The translations under genes and the position numbers were made by a program. 64,000 nt of DNA from Paenibacillus glycanilyticus (lineage in GTDB: Bacteria; Bacillota; Bacilli; Paenibacillales; Paenibacillaceae): contig NZ_BSSQ01000011.1 of assembly GCF_030161375.1 (NCBI RefSeq), positions 253,041 through 317,040 of the forward strand, written 5' to 3'. Of this stretch, positions 52,903-62,036 are shown one piece after another (the first letter of the stretch is position 1; every line of letters starts with the position of its first letter). A model generated the notes under the pieces. That model did no database searches and had not been told where the DNA came from. It worked only from the letters and a program-made list of their open reading frames with translations.

Positions 52903-54707
52903 TGCTGCACCTCCTGAAGAGTTAAGACTGGGATAATAATGGTCACTGTTGTGCCTGTTGCTTGATCGCTTTTAATGGACAAGCCGTAATGTTGACCGAA
53001 GGCGATTTGTATTCGCTCATTTACGTTAATTAATCCAATGCTGTCAGAAGGCAGAGGTTCTCGCTCTAAATTGCGATTGATTTCATTCAGCTTGGTTTCT
53101 GTAATGCCGCTGCCATTGTCTTCGATTGTGAATAGTAAGTGATCGCCTTCCCGAACTCCTCTCAGTAAGAGGTGATTGTTTTCTTTTTTAGGAAGAAATC
53201 CGTGAATGAGGTAGTTCTCAAGCAAGGGCTGCAAAAGATGTTTTATTATGCCGAGCTCAACAATATCACTATCAATCTCAAAGGTATAATCAAAGTTGTT
53301 CTCGTACCTGATTTTAAATAAGTTAAGATACAGGTCGCAAAATCCGATTTCTTCCTCTATGGTAACCGCCATCTGTTCCTTGGCGGAGCTTCGGAGCAGC
53401 TTCGCGAGAATATAGATCATATGCGCCGATTCCCTATCGCCCGACAGGACGGTCTTCATTCGAATGGCTTCCAGCGTATTGTATAAAAAATGCGGATTAA
53501 CTTGAGCTTGAAGGGCTTTAAGCTCCGAGCTTTTTTGCTTTAATTCGAGTACGTAGAACCGGTCAATATAATCGACTAATTTCTCGCTCATGCGGTTGAA
53601 GCTAATCGATATTTCATCAAACTCATCCACATTCTGATTTTTGACAGGAAGGCGAATAGACAAATCTCCCGCTCCGATTTTCTTCAGATGTTTCGTGATG
53701 CGCAAAACCCTCTGAGAGAATATCTTAGAGCCAATATACATAAGCAGCATGCATCCCGAGATGCAAGCCAACGCAAGGAGAAGGATTTTGTCTCTAATCT
53801 CGTTCGCTTGGGAAAGTAGCAACTTCTCGGGAATGAGACTTACAACCATATTGCCTGTCTCGGGATCTGTTAATTTATACATGACGGTTGGCGTATGGTC
53901 GATGTTCACAGTACTTGAGCTAGTGACTTGTTGGATCTGATTAAAGGAAGTAAATTCTTTACCGTAATAGCGGTTAGAGGAATCGAATATCACCTCGCCG
54001 GAACTCGTTAATACAATGAAATCGCTTGCCAAATCATTTCTTTGCGAGGAAATGATATCCTGGAAGCTTTGCGTATCGAAATCGACCAGTAAAATACCGG
54101 CATCGTCTACAAGGTTATCCGCTTTTAATTTCATGGAAACCGTAAAAACAAAAGAATTCGAAATGCTGAGGTAAGCCGGATAATGAGCGGGATAGATTTC
54201 CGAAAACGATGACGACTGTCCGCTATGTCTAATAAGGTCCGGATAGCGGTATTCGTTGAGCAGATTATTCGTTACTGCTGTCTCAGAGTACTCATAGATG
54301 CGCTGATCTCTAATCTTGTAGACGGAAATACCGGTTATATCCCGGTCACGGCTTAGAGCAGAGGACATATAATCGTCGAATACCCACTTGGTTTCAATGT
54401 AATCCATGTTGAACGGACTGTAATCCTGCTGCAAAAAGTAATAAATATCCTGCACGAATTCCTTATCGATTAGAGTCTGCTTCAGCATCGTTTTTACGAT
54501 ATCGTATTTGGAATCAAGATGTGCCATTATTCGGTTTAACACTACGTCGTTATATTTAAGTTCTTTTTCTTTGATGAGGTCGGAGGTGTTGTTAACGGTT
54601 ACATAGGCAAGGGTACAAAAAGTTACGATCGTGATAAACATATATACGAACAAAATTTTGTTGAAATATTTACGGCTGAAATAGCTTCGGTAAAGGTTTT
54701 TTATCAT
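52884..54707 (-). CDS. YesM-type sensor histidine kinase
   Basis: The 607-residue protein has a membrane helix at about 15-36, an extracellular Cache-like sensor (about 37-295), a second helix at about 298-320 and HAMP (about 322-378). The LytS/YesM-type His_kinase domain carries NPHFLYNTLEAIRMK with the phospho-accepting His near residue 407, and the HATPase region (about 495-600) has LLQPLLENYLIHG and DNGSGI. It forms a pair with the YesN-like regulator downstream. It is divergent from the cassette B permeases. Confidence 0.93.
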   Translation of the reverse strand: MIKNLYRSYFSRKYFNKILFVYMFITIVTFCTLAYVTVNNTSDLIKEKELKYNDVVLNRIMAHLDSKYDIVKTMLKQTLIDKEFVQDIYYFLQQDYSPFNMDYIETKWVFDDYMSSALSRDRDITGISVYKIRDQRIYEYSETAVTNNLLNEYRYPDLIRHSGQSSSFSEIYPAHYPAYLSISNSFVFTVSMKLKADNLVDDAGILLVDFDTQSFQDIISSQRNDLASDFIVLTSSGEVIFDSSNRYYGKEFTSFNQIQQVTSSSTVNIDHTPTVMYKLTDPETGNMVVSLIPEKLLLSQANEIRDKILLLALACISGCMLLMYIGSKIFSQRVLRITKHLKKIGAGDLSIRLPVKNQNVDEFDEISISFNRMSEKLVDYIDRFYVLELKQKSSELKALQAQVNPHFLYNTLEAIRMKTVLSGDRESAHMIYILAKLLRSSAKEQMAVTIEEEIGFCDLYLNLFKIRYENNFDYTFEIDSDIVELGIIKHLLQPLLENYLIHGFLPKKENNHLLLRGVREGDHLLFTIEDNGSGITETKLNEINRNLEREPLPSDSIGLINVNERIQIAFGQHYGLSIKSDQATGTTVTIIIPVLTLQEVQQCTRSS

Positions 54708-54865
54708 CGGCTTCTTCCTTCTTGGGTCCGTATTATGGTGATGATGATTATAAACGGAATTATAACACGCGTGCGCTCGTTGAGAGGCGGAATGAATGAG
54801 ATTAATTGGATTCGTTACTAAATCGTGTATTTTTAAACTACAAGAAGGAAGAAACGGGAGGTAGA

Positions 54866-54901
54866 ATGAAGACGAACAAGAGGTCGTTGAAGCGGTGTTG
54901 A
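54866..54901 (+). CDS. Candidate 11-aa leader peptide before cassette B
   Basis: MKTNKRSLKRC, starting 8 bases after GGGAGG (about 54857-54862) and ending 22 bases before the first permease start. The ribosome site is good, but nothing else supports translation. It is very basic. It could be a leader for translational control or a chance ORF in the 216-base divergent region. Confidence 0.25.
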   Translation: MKTNKRSLKRC

Positions 54902-54923
54902 ATATCAGGAGAGGAGGGAATCT

Positions 54924-55811
54924 ATGAAACCAAGAACGTCGCTGTTATTAATGGCTTTGCCCTGTTTTATTCTACTGATTGCATTCTCGTATGTACCGCT
55001 TTATGGGTGGATTTATACATTTTTTGAGTATAAGCCCGGTGTTTCACTGTCTGACAGCGCTTTCGTAGGCTGGAAATACTTTGAGATTGCTTTCTCTGAC
55101 CGTGAAGTATTCAATGTGCTCCGGAATACGTTAGTCATTAGCTTCTTGTCTATTATATGTTCTCCTTTGCCCGTATTTTTCGCGATCCTGTTGTCTGAAA
55201 TCCCTGGAAAACGGTACAGAAATTTTTTGCAGACCGTCACGACTCTACCGAACTTTGTCAGCTGGGTGCTGGTGTATTCTATTTTCTTCTCTATATTTGC
55301 GGTAGACGATGGTTTGCTAAATCAGCTTCTGTTCCAGTTAGGTATAGTGAACGAGCCAACCAATCTTCTCGCTAATGCGGATATTGCCTGGTATTTTCAA
55401 ACGGCGGTAGGGATATGGAAAGGATTGGGCTTCTCGGCCATCATTTACTTTGCTGCGATAACCGGCATCGACCCCGAACAATATGACGCTGCAAAGGTAG
55501 ACGGAGCCGGGTTATTTCAAATGATCAGGCATATTACGATTCCTGGCATTATCCCGACCTATCTTACCCTGCTGCTTCTCGGAATCGGCTCTCTTCTCTC
55601 AAACGGGATGGAACAGTTCTATGTGTTTAACAACGCGTTAGTCGAAGACAAAATACAAGTACTCGATCTTTATGTTTACAAAATCGGGCTCACGCTTAGC
55701 GATTATTCGTATTCAATTGCAATCGGTATGGCAAAGACTTTCGTGAGTCTGGTGTTATTGTTTATAGCTAACTGGATCGCCAAAAAAGTAAGAGGCGAGT
55801 CCATTCTGTGA
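54924..55811 (+). CDS. Sugar ABC transporter permease, cassette B (LplB-like)
   Basis: The 295-residue permease has six predicted membrane helices and an EAA loop with YDAAKVDGAGLFQMIRHITIP (about residues 190-210). GAGGAGGG precedes ATG 54924. It is the first gene of the cassette B operon, where permeases come before the receptor, the reverse of cassette A. Transcribed away from yesM, so the 216-base gap must hold divergent promoters. Confidence 0.93.
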   Translation: MKPRTSLLLMALPCFILLIAFSYVPLYGWIYTFFEYKPGVSLSDSAFVGWKYFEIAFSDREVFNVLRNTLVISFLSIICSPLPVFFAILLSEIPGKRYRNFLQTVTTLPNFVSWVLVYSIFFSIFAVDDGLLNQLLFQLGIVNEPTNLLANADIAWYFQTAVGIWKGLGFSAIIYFAAITGIDPEQYDAAKVDGAGLFQMIRHITIPGIIPTYLTLLLLGIGSLLSNGMEQFYVFNNALVEDKIQVLDLYVYKIGLTLSDYSYSIAIGMAKTFVSLVLLFIANWIAKKVRGESIL

Positions 55812-55829
55812 TCTCGAGGTGAGCCTGAA

Positions 55830-56729
55830 ATGAATCTGAAAATGACGTGGAGACTCCGGTTATTTCATTTATTCAATTACGGTATTCTCAGTCTGTTTGC
55901 CCTGCTCTGCATGTATCCTTTTTATTATATTTTTATCTATACGATCAGCTCGCCGGATGCAGCGGGGAGAGGCAAGGTGACCTTGCTTCCGATTGAACCT
56001 ACTTTGAACAATTACATTCTGATGTTTCAGAACGATGGTATTGTGTCGGCATTTGCCGTTTCGTTATCAAGAACGGTTATCGGTACCTTATTAAGCGTCT
56101 TTGTTAGCGCTCTGTTCGCTTATGTATTAAGTCGCAAACAAACGCCTTTACGTTCCTTCATGTACCGGGTAACGATCGCGAGCATGTACTTAAATGCAGG
56201 ATTAATTCCTTGGTTTCTCGTCATGAAGGCTTACGGTTTGAACAACAACTTTCTCTTGTATGTGCTTCCTGGCGCGGTTTCCGCTTATTTCGTTCTATTA
56301 GTAAAGGTGTATATTGAGCAGCTTCCCTCTTCGCTTGAGGAATCAGCTATTATTGACGGAGCAGGTTATTTTACCGTGTTTATTAAGATTATTATTCCGC
56401 TGAGCATGCCCGTGCTTGCCGCAATAGGCGTATTTGCTGCCGTAGGCCAGTGGAATTCCTGGTTCGACAATATGATACTGGTAGATAATCAGAAACTGCA
56501 AACCTTGCAATATTTGCTATGGAGAGTGCTCAATCAATCGGAGGCGATCGCTCAAGCGATGCAAAGGCTGGATACATCGAACTTGAATAAAATGGACCAA
56601 GTTGTCATCACGCCCATGTCCATCAAGATGACGATTACGATGATCGTAACGCTCCCTATTCTATTGGTGTATCCGTTTATGCAGCGATTTTTTGTTAAAG
56701 GAATTATGCTAGGTGCGGTCAAGGGATAA
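55830..56729 (+). CDS. Sugar ABC transporter permease, cassette B (LplC-like)
   Basis: A 299-residue CUT1-type permease, same length as its cassette A counterpart. It has six hydrophobic segments, EAA-like loop EESAIIDGAGYFTVFIKIIIP (about residues 171-191) and C-terminus MLGAVKG. It lies 18 bases after the first permease, behind TCGAGGTGAG. A shared ATPase elsewhere in the genome is required. Confidence 0.93.
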   Translation: MNLKMTWRLRLFHLFNYGILSLFALLCMYPFYYIFIYTISSPDAAGRGKVTLLPIEPTLNNYILMFQNDGIVSAFAVSLSRTVIGTLLSVFVSALFAYVLSRKQTPLRSFMYRVTIASMYLNAGLIPWFLVMKAYGLNNNFLLYVLPGAVSAYFVLLVKVYIEQLPSSLEESAIIDGAGYFTVFIKIIIPLSMPVLAAIGVFAAVGQWNSWFDNMILVDNQKLQTLQYLLWRVLNQSEAIAQAMQRLDTSNLNKMDQVVITPMSIKMTITMIVTLPILLVYPFMQRFFVKGIMLGAVKG

Positions 56730-56755
56730 TTTATTAGAAAATTGGAGGTTTTCCT

Positions 56756-58489
56756 ATGAAAAAGAGGGGTTTGATTCGTGTCAGTCATCTTCTAATTTTT
56801 ATTATGCTGTCAACGCTGGTCGCTTGCTCGGGAAACAATGCCGTTAATTCTCCCCATGCGCAGAATACCGGCTCTGATCCTGCAGTCACCAATACGACCG
56901 GAGACAGTAATGCTGCTCCACCAACGGATTGCACCCTCAAATTATGGGGCATGATCGGCAATGGCAGCGTGAAGGAACCGGGCATTCAAGATGATGCGGT
57001 TGCCAAAGAAATCGAAAGAGTGGTAGGCTGCAAAATCGAGCTGTATCCGCATGAGAGCGACGAGATATTCGCAACGAAACTTGCGGGCGGGGAAATGCCG
57101 GATGTATTCGCAGTCAACCGGAAGTTCGCGAAACAATTAATTGATGCCAAAGCGGTCAAACCTTTGGACGAATTGATTGAAGAGCATGCGCCGAACATCG
57201 CGAAGCTAGACAAAGTTTTACAATATGATAGGGATTTTATGAGCGACGATTCCAAGCAGATTTATTTTACGACGAGAGCGGCGGAAGACTTCGTCTACAA
57301 CTTTGACGTGGGCATGATGATCCGTTGGGATTACTACGAGGAAATGGGAAAACCGCCAGTCAACAATGTAGACGATTATATTAATGTGCTTGCCGAGATG
57401 ATGAAAAAACATCCTACGACGGAAGACGGGAAAAAGGTTTACGGATTATCTCCTTATTTTGATTGGGGAATGTGGAGCTGGACGACGCCAGCCTACATTT
57501 ACGGCATGTGGAATCATGGCATTCTGGATTACGACATGGCCAACAATCTGCAGCCAAGCAATGTGGTAACCAATGAGCAGAGCAGCTTCTGGAAGACAGT
57601 AGAAATCTATTATAAAGCGAAGCAAAAAGGGATACTGGATCCGGATTCCTTTACCCAGAAATTCGATAATGCGATGCAAAAAAACCGCGATTTGCGGGTA
57701 TTGGGTGGTTTTGCTTCTTTCTGGTTCGGAGATCCGAATACGAAATTCCAGACTGCCGGCGAAGCCAAAGGCTTCATGCCAATCCCGCCTGCTGAAGGGA
57801 CAAAAGCTTTTTGGGCAGGCTACTGGCAGCCGCTTGGCGCCGATTCTCATTACGCGATTTCATCCCATACCAAATATCCAGAGCAAGCGATCAAGCTGCT
57901 CGACTATTTGTACAGTCCCGAAGGCAACCGAACGCTTCGTTCGGGTGTAAAAGGCGAGCATTGGGACGAAGTGAACGGGGAATACGAGATTAAACCCGAG
58001 GTGCTTGAGCAGCGGCAGAAAGATCCGGATTTCAGCTTGAAAACGGGAATCGGCCGTTACGGCTTCCTGACGGGACTGCCCAATGAATTCCGCGGCGAGC
58101 AATTCGATTTGTTCAGCTTGCCGAAGTATCAAAAGCAATCTCCGCTGCAAAAAGAGTATTATGCGGAATACGGCGTCAAAGACGGCAAAGAGCTGTTGGA
58201 CCAGCGGGTTGAGAATAAGGTTGTCAACACTGCCGTTCTGTTGCTGCAACCTCTGCAACCGGACGATACCAAGCGGATTGACGATAAAATTATCGACTAT
58301 ATTACCAAAGCAGCCGTAAAGGTTGTGTTGGCTAAATCAGATAAGGAATACGAGCAATTAAAGAAACAAACGATCGAGGAAGTCAAAAAGATGGACTTCG
58401 ATCAGTCCGATGCTTACTGGACCAAGGTATCTCAAGATATCAAAGACTATATGGACAAGAACGATCTATCGGGAGTACCTGCTAAGTAA
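56756..58489 (+). CDS. Extracellular solute-binding lipoprotein, cassette B
   Basis: The 577-residue protein has a lipoprotein signal with lipobox LVAC (Cys about residue 24) followed by a flexible Ser/Asn/Thr linker (about 25-60). The mature part has the LplA-type fold elements, with a C-terminal region typical for long oligosaccharide receptors. AAATTGGAGG precedes the ATG. Being third in the operon and followed by glycosidase genes, it delivers glycan pieces to the two permeases. Confidence 0.92.
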   Translation: MKKRGLIRVSHLLIFIMLSTLVACSGNNAVNSPHAQNTGSDPAVTNTTGDSNAAPPTDCTLKLWGMIGNGSVKEPGIQDDAVAKEIERVVGCKIELYPHESDEIFATKLAGGEMPDVFAVNRKFAKQLIDAKAVKPLDELIEEHAPNIAKLDKVLQYDRDFMSDDSKQIYFTTRAAEDFVYNFDVGMMIRWDYYEEMGKPPVNNVDDYINVLAEMMKKHPTTEDGKKVYGLSPYFDWGMWSWTTPAYIYGMWNHGILDYDMANNLQPSNVVTNEQSSFWKTVEIYYKAKQKGILDPDSFTQKFDNAMQKNRDLRVLGGFASFWFGDPNTKFQTAGEAKGFMPIPPAEGTKAFWAGYWQPLGADSHYAISSHTKYPEQAIKLLDYLYSPEGNRTLRSGVKGEHWDEVNGEYEIKPEVLEQRQKDPDFSLKTGIGRYGFLTGLPNEFRGEQFDLFSLPKYQKQSPLQKEYYAEYGVKDGKELLDQRVENKVVNTAVLLLQPLQPDDTKRIDDKIIDYITKAAVKVVLAKSDKEYEQLKKQTIEEVKKMDFDQSDAYWTKVSQDIKDYMDKNDLSGVPAK

Positions 58490-58524
58490 GGTCGGAAGCT
58501 AAGAACGTAATCGGAGGGATAGAC

Positions 58525-60645
58525 ATGGGCGAAACATTAGATCGAATTGGTATTGGAGTTCGAGGCGCTCCTTCAGAGCCTTTGTTCATACAATCAGACG
58601 AACTTGAAATCTTACTGGACAATAGGGATGGACTCCCTTATTCCTACAGGATGAAGCTGCAAGAAGAAACTTTCTGGGGAGAGCCGTACGGCTCTCCTAT
58701 CCAAGCCACCTTATGCAGGCTGCAGCCTCGCCGATATGCAACCATGGAGGTGTCCGTCGCCAGATCGGAAGCGCATGAATCAAAGGTTGATTTTTATTTC
58801 AACGCTTCTATGGAGGGGAAGCTCGCGGCTACGTTCGCGATTCGTTATTGCCTTCAAGGGGCGACGGTCACGGTGACGTTGGAAGACGTTAAGGAACAGC
58901 CAGGCTACGAACTCATAGATCTCTCCATCCCCGGACTTGTCAGCATAAGGGAGACAGACGGCCATTCATGGCTCGCGCACGGCAATGAAGGAGGAAATCT
59001 GGTATCGCTGCATGAGGCAAAGTCAGGTACGCTACCTGAAAATAGCTATTTCGGCAAAGTGCTGGCTACGCTGCCTGTCGTTATGGCCGGAAAAGAGAAA
59101 GGCGCTTGTACCCTTGAGGTTCAATCTTTTCTCGATGGCACTCTGCTAAGCGTGGAGGAACAGAAGCAGCAGCGAACGGCGCTTCTCGGTACCGTGAAGA
59201 CCTATAGGGTGAACGGCAGCCTTTCTTACAATATGAATGACGGCGGAGAGCGTATTTCAGGCAATGATCAAACGCCTAATCTGCTTGCTGACCAGCCATC
59301 CGTTTGCCGTCTGGATTTTGTCGGGGATTATGACGGAAACGGCGAAGTCGATTGGCTGGATGGGGCCAAGTCGGTAAGAGACCGGATGCCCCGCCGCCCG
59401 ACAGACTTTTACAATGATAAATTATTGTACTTAATCGGATGCGACAATCCGACCTATGATCGGCCGAGGACGACTTTTGCCGAGTGTGAAGAACTTATCC
59501 GCAATATATCCATGCTGACCGATAACGCGCCGCAGATTGCATATTTGGCAGGGTTCCAATATGAGGGGCACGATACGGGATATCCGGCCGTTGATAAGGT
59601 CAACGAACGTTTGGGCGGTCATGAGGGTTTTCTTCGCTTGCAGCGTAATGCTCTCGAGCGGAATTGCTTGGTTAGTCTTGACGATAATTATGACGATGCC
59701 TACATGACAAGTCCGCAGTGGGATGAAGCGTATATTGCCAGACGTCCGGACGGCCAATTGTGGAGCAGCAGAAAGTGGAGCCGCGACATGTCCTATATTA
59801 TCGGGCTTGCCAAATACATGAAAGGACCTGGCCCGGAACGCATCCGGTTTACGTCGGAGTTCTACAACCTCCAGCAGACGGTATTGGTGGATGTGCTGTC
59901 GTGGTTCGGAATTCGCAATGACTGGGACCCCGAGCATCCGGCAAGCGGAGTGAAGAACTTTATGGAAGGCAGAAGCAAGGTGTTTGATGAATATGCCAAA
60001 TATGGCATTAATGTCGTGTCCGAGCAGCTGCGCTATCCTTGGGTAGGTAAAATGTCGTTAAGCGTAGACGGCGTACACGGCAGCCCATGTCCGTTCGGGG
60101 GGAAAGCCATTCCGATGCTTCCGCTTATATACAGACATTCCGTTGTTTATGGAGGCGAAAGCGGTCCTGCGCCTAAAGATCCTGCTTCCATTCTGTTCTA
60201 TAACAGCCGTCCGGGGCCTTGGTTCGGAGCGGATTCCTCTTATGGCGATATTACCGATTTCTACTATTTAAACTTGATTCCATGGATGAAGCTTCATGAT
60301 CTGGATATCGAGACGTTCTCACGCAATGGAGAGCTTGCTTCTATCGGATTATCAGGAGGAGCGGGTATCTTGATTGATGAGGAGCTTCATCAGCATGAAG
60401 CGATCTATAACGGCGCAACCATTTTGCAGAATTGGAGCTTGACCTGCCCGCTGGACGACAATCGCATCGTCTTTTATTCAAGGGAGGAGAAAGAGCTGAA
60501 TTATCCTCTTCCGCCGGGCGCAAGGGTCGTTGACGTGCAGGCGCTCTATTCGGGCCATAGGGAAACGGCAGCTTACGCGATTATCGATAATCGCATTCTT
60601 ATTCAAGTGCCTGCGCAGCGTCCAATCTTTGTTTATATAGACTAG
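58525..60645 (+). CDS. GH101-like (endo-alpha-N-acetylgalactosaminidase-like) glycoside hydrolase
   Basis: The 706-residue protein has no signal peptide. The N-terminal half (about 1-270) is a beta-sandwich as in large glycosidases; DYDGNGEVDWLDGA (about 271-284) resembles the calcium-type loop before the catalytic barrel in GH101; the barrel follows (about 295-600) with candidate acids in SLDDNYDDAYM and VSEQLRYPW. GH101 enzymes release Gal-GalNAc from mucin-type O-glycans. Here it would be cytoplasmic and only about half the size of typical secreted members, lacking binding modules. A related uncharacterised family is the alternative. It is 35 bases after the receptor gene and 25 before the fucosidase. 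Confidence 0.6.
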   Translation: MGETLDRIGIGVRGAPSEPLFIQSDELEILLDNRDGLPYSYRMKLQEETFWGEPYGSPIQATLCRLQPRRYATMEVSVARSEAHESKVDFYFNASMEGKLAATFAIRYCLQGATVTVTLEDVKEQPGYELIDLSIPGLVSIRETDGHSWLAHGNEGGNLVSLHEAKSGTLPENSYFGKVLATLPVVMAGKEKGACTLEVQSFLDGTLLSVEEQKQQRTALLGTVKTYRVNGSLSYNMNDGGERISGNDQTPNLLADQPSVCRLDFVGDYDGNGEVDWLDGAKSVRDRMPRRPTDFYNDKLLYLIGCDNPTYDRPRTTFAECEELIRNISMLTDNAPQIAYLAGFQYEGHDTGYPAVDKVNERLGGHEGFLRLQRNALERNCLVSLDDNYDDAYMTSPQWDEAYIARRPDGQLWSSRKWSRDMSYIIGLAKYMKGPGPERIRFTSEFYNLQQTVLVDVLSWFGIRNDWDPEHPASGVKNFMEGRSKVFDEYAKYGINVVSEQLRYPWVGKMSLSVDGVHGSPCPFGGKAIPMLPLIYRHSVVYGGESGPAPKDPASILFYNSRPGPWFGADSSYGDITDFYYLNLIPWMKLHDLDIETFSRNGELASIGLSGGAGILIDEELHQHEAIYNGATILQNWSLTCPLDDNRIVFYSREEKELNYPLPPGARVVDVQALYSGHRETAAYAIIDNRILIQVPAQRPIFVYID

Positions 60646-60670
60646 TCATTGGATAAGAGAGGGAATAGCC

Positions 60671-61987
60671 ATGAAGCAGCATAACACGGTTGAAGCAAGC
60701 AGAGAACGTACACGTTGGTTCCAGCGGGACCGGTTCGGCATGTTTATCCATTGGGGGCTTTATTCCATCCCTTCACGGCATGAATGGGTCCGCAGCCATG
60801 AGAAAATGACGGTTGACCAGTACCAAGTCTATTACGATGAATTTAATCCGGTAGATTATAAGCCGAAGGAATGGGCACGCCTTGCCAGAGAGGCGGGGAT
60901 GAAATATGCGGTTCTGACGTCCAAGCATCATGACGGGTTCTGCCTGTTCGACAGCAAGCTGACGGAATATAAGTCTACCAATACGCTTGCCGGGAGAGAT
61001 CTGGTAGCCGAGTTTGTAGAGGCATTCCGGGCGGAAGGCCTGAAGGTAGGCTTATACTACTCATTGATTGACTGGCATCATGAAGATTATCCGGCGTATG
61101 GCGATCGATATCATCCGATGCGCGACAACGAGGAGTATCGTCGCGATCCTCAAAACTTCCATCGTTATGTGGATTATATGCATGGGCAAGTGCGAGAGCT
61201 GCTGCAGAATTATGGAAAACTTGATCTAATGTGGTTCGATTTCTCTTATGACGATATGAAAGGCGAGAAATGGCGGGCGAGTGAACTGATGGAAATGATC
61301 CGTTCCATACAGCCTCATATCATCATGGATAACCGCTTGGAAGCTAATGGGGAAGAATTGGGCAGTATCTTTACGAAGGAACCAACTAGCTATGCAGGTG
61401 ATTTCGCGTCACCCGAGCAGATTATACCTCCTGAAGGCGTGGTAGATACGGATGGGATTCCGATTCCTTGGGAGGCGTGTATCACGCTAAACAACAACTG
61501 GGGCTACACTTCAGCCGACCATCTGTACAAATCCGCTAGAACCGTAATCCGAAAGCTGGTTGAATGCGTGAGTAAGAACGGTAACATGCTCCTGAACATA
61601 GGACCGGATGCGAGAGGGAATATCCCAAAGGCGACTCTAGATATTCTTACGGAGGTTGGGGAGTGGCTCAACTTAAACGCCGAGAGTATTTACGGCTGTG
61701 GCCAATCGGAATTCCCTAAGCCGGATTGGGGACGGTTTACCCAGAATGGCAATCAACTATATGCCCATATTTATGAAGAGAGCATCGGGCCTATCCATAT
61801 GCCTGGCCTTAAGGGGCGGGTAAAAAAAGCACGCATGTTAGCTGATGCGTCAGAAGTGTTCCTGTCCAATCCTTGGAATACGGCGATGTTCCCAAATGAT
61901 GCATTCATTAGTCTCGCCCGTCCCGAACACTTCAGCTTTCCTCTGCCTGATGATAGGGTAACCGTGGTGAAGTTTGAACTGATTTAA
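60671..61987 (+). CDS. Alpha-L-fucosidase, GH29
   Basis: The 438-residue enzyme shows typical GH29 motifs: RFGMFIHWGLYSIP near the N-terminus, SKHHDGFCLFDS, and the nucleophile Asp190 in LMWFDFSYDD. The late NMLLNIGPDARGNI motif is also present. There is no signal peptide, so it cleaves imported fucosylated oligosaccharides. GAGAGGGAATAGCC precedes the ATG. It is fifth in the cassette B run and fits a fucose-containing glycan as substrate. Confidence 0.93.
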   Translation: MKQHNTVEASRERTRWFQRDRFGMFIHWGLYSIPSRHEWVRSHEKMTVDQYQVYYDEFNPVDYKPKEWARLAREAGMKYAVLTSKHHDGFCLFDSKLTEYKSTNTLAGRDLVAEFVEAFRAEGLKVGLYYSLIDWHHEDYPAYGDRYHPMRDNEEYRRDPQNFHRYVDYMHGQVRELLQNYGKLDLMWFDFSYDDMKGEKWRASELMEMIRSIQPHIIMDNRLEANGEELGSIFTKEPTSYAGDFASPEQIIPPEGVVDTDGIPIPWEACITLNNNWGYTSADHLYKSARTVIRKLVECVSKNGNMLLNIGPDARGNIPKATLDILTEVGEWLNLNAESIYGCGQSEFPKPDWGRFTQNGNQLYAHIYEESIGPIHMPGLKGRVKKARMLADASEVFLSNPWNTAMFPNDAFISLARPEHFSFPLPDDRVTVVKFELI

Positions 61988-62036
61988 GGTTTGACACACT
62001 CCTTGTATGGCAAGACGGGAAGGATAGGATAACTTA

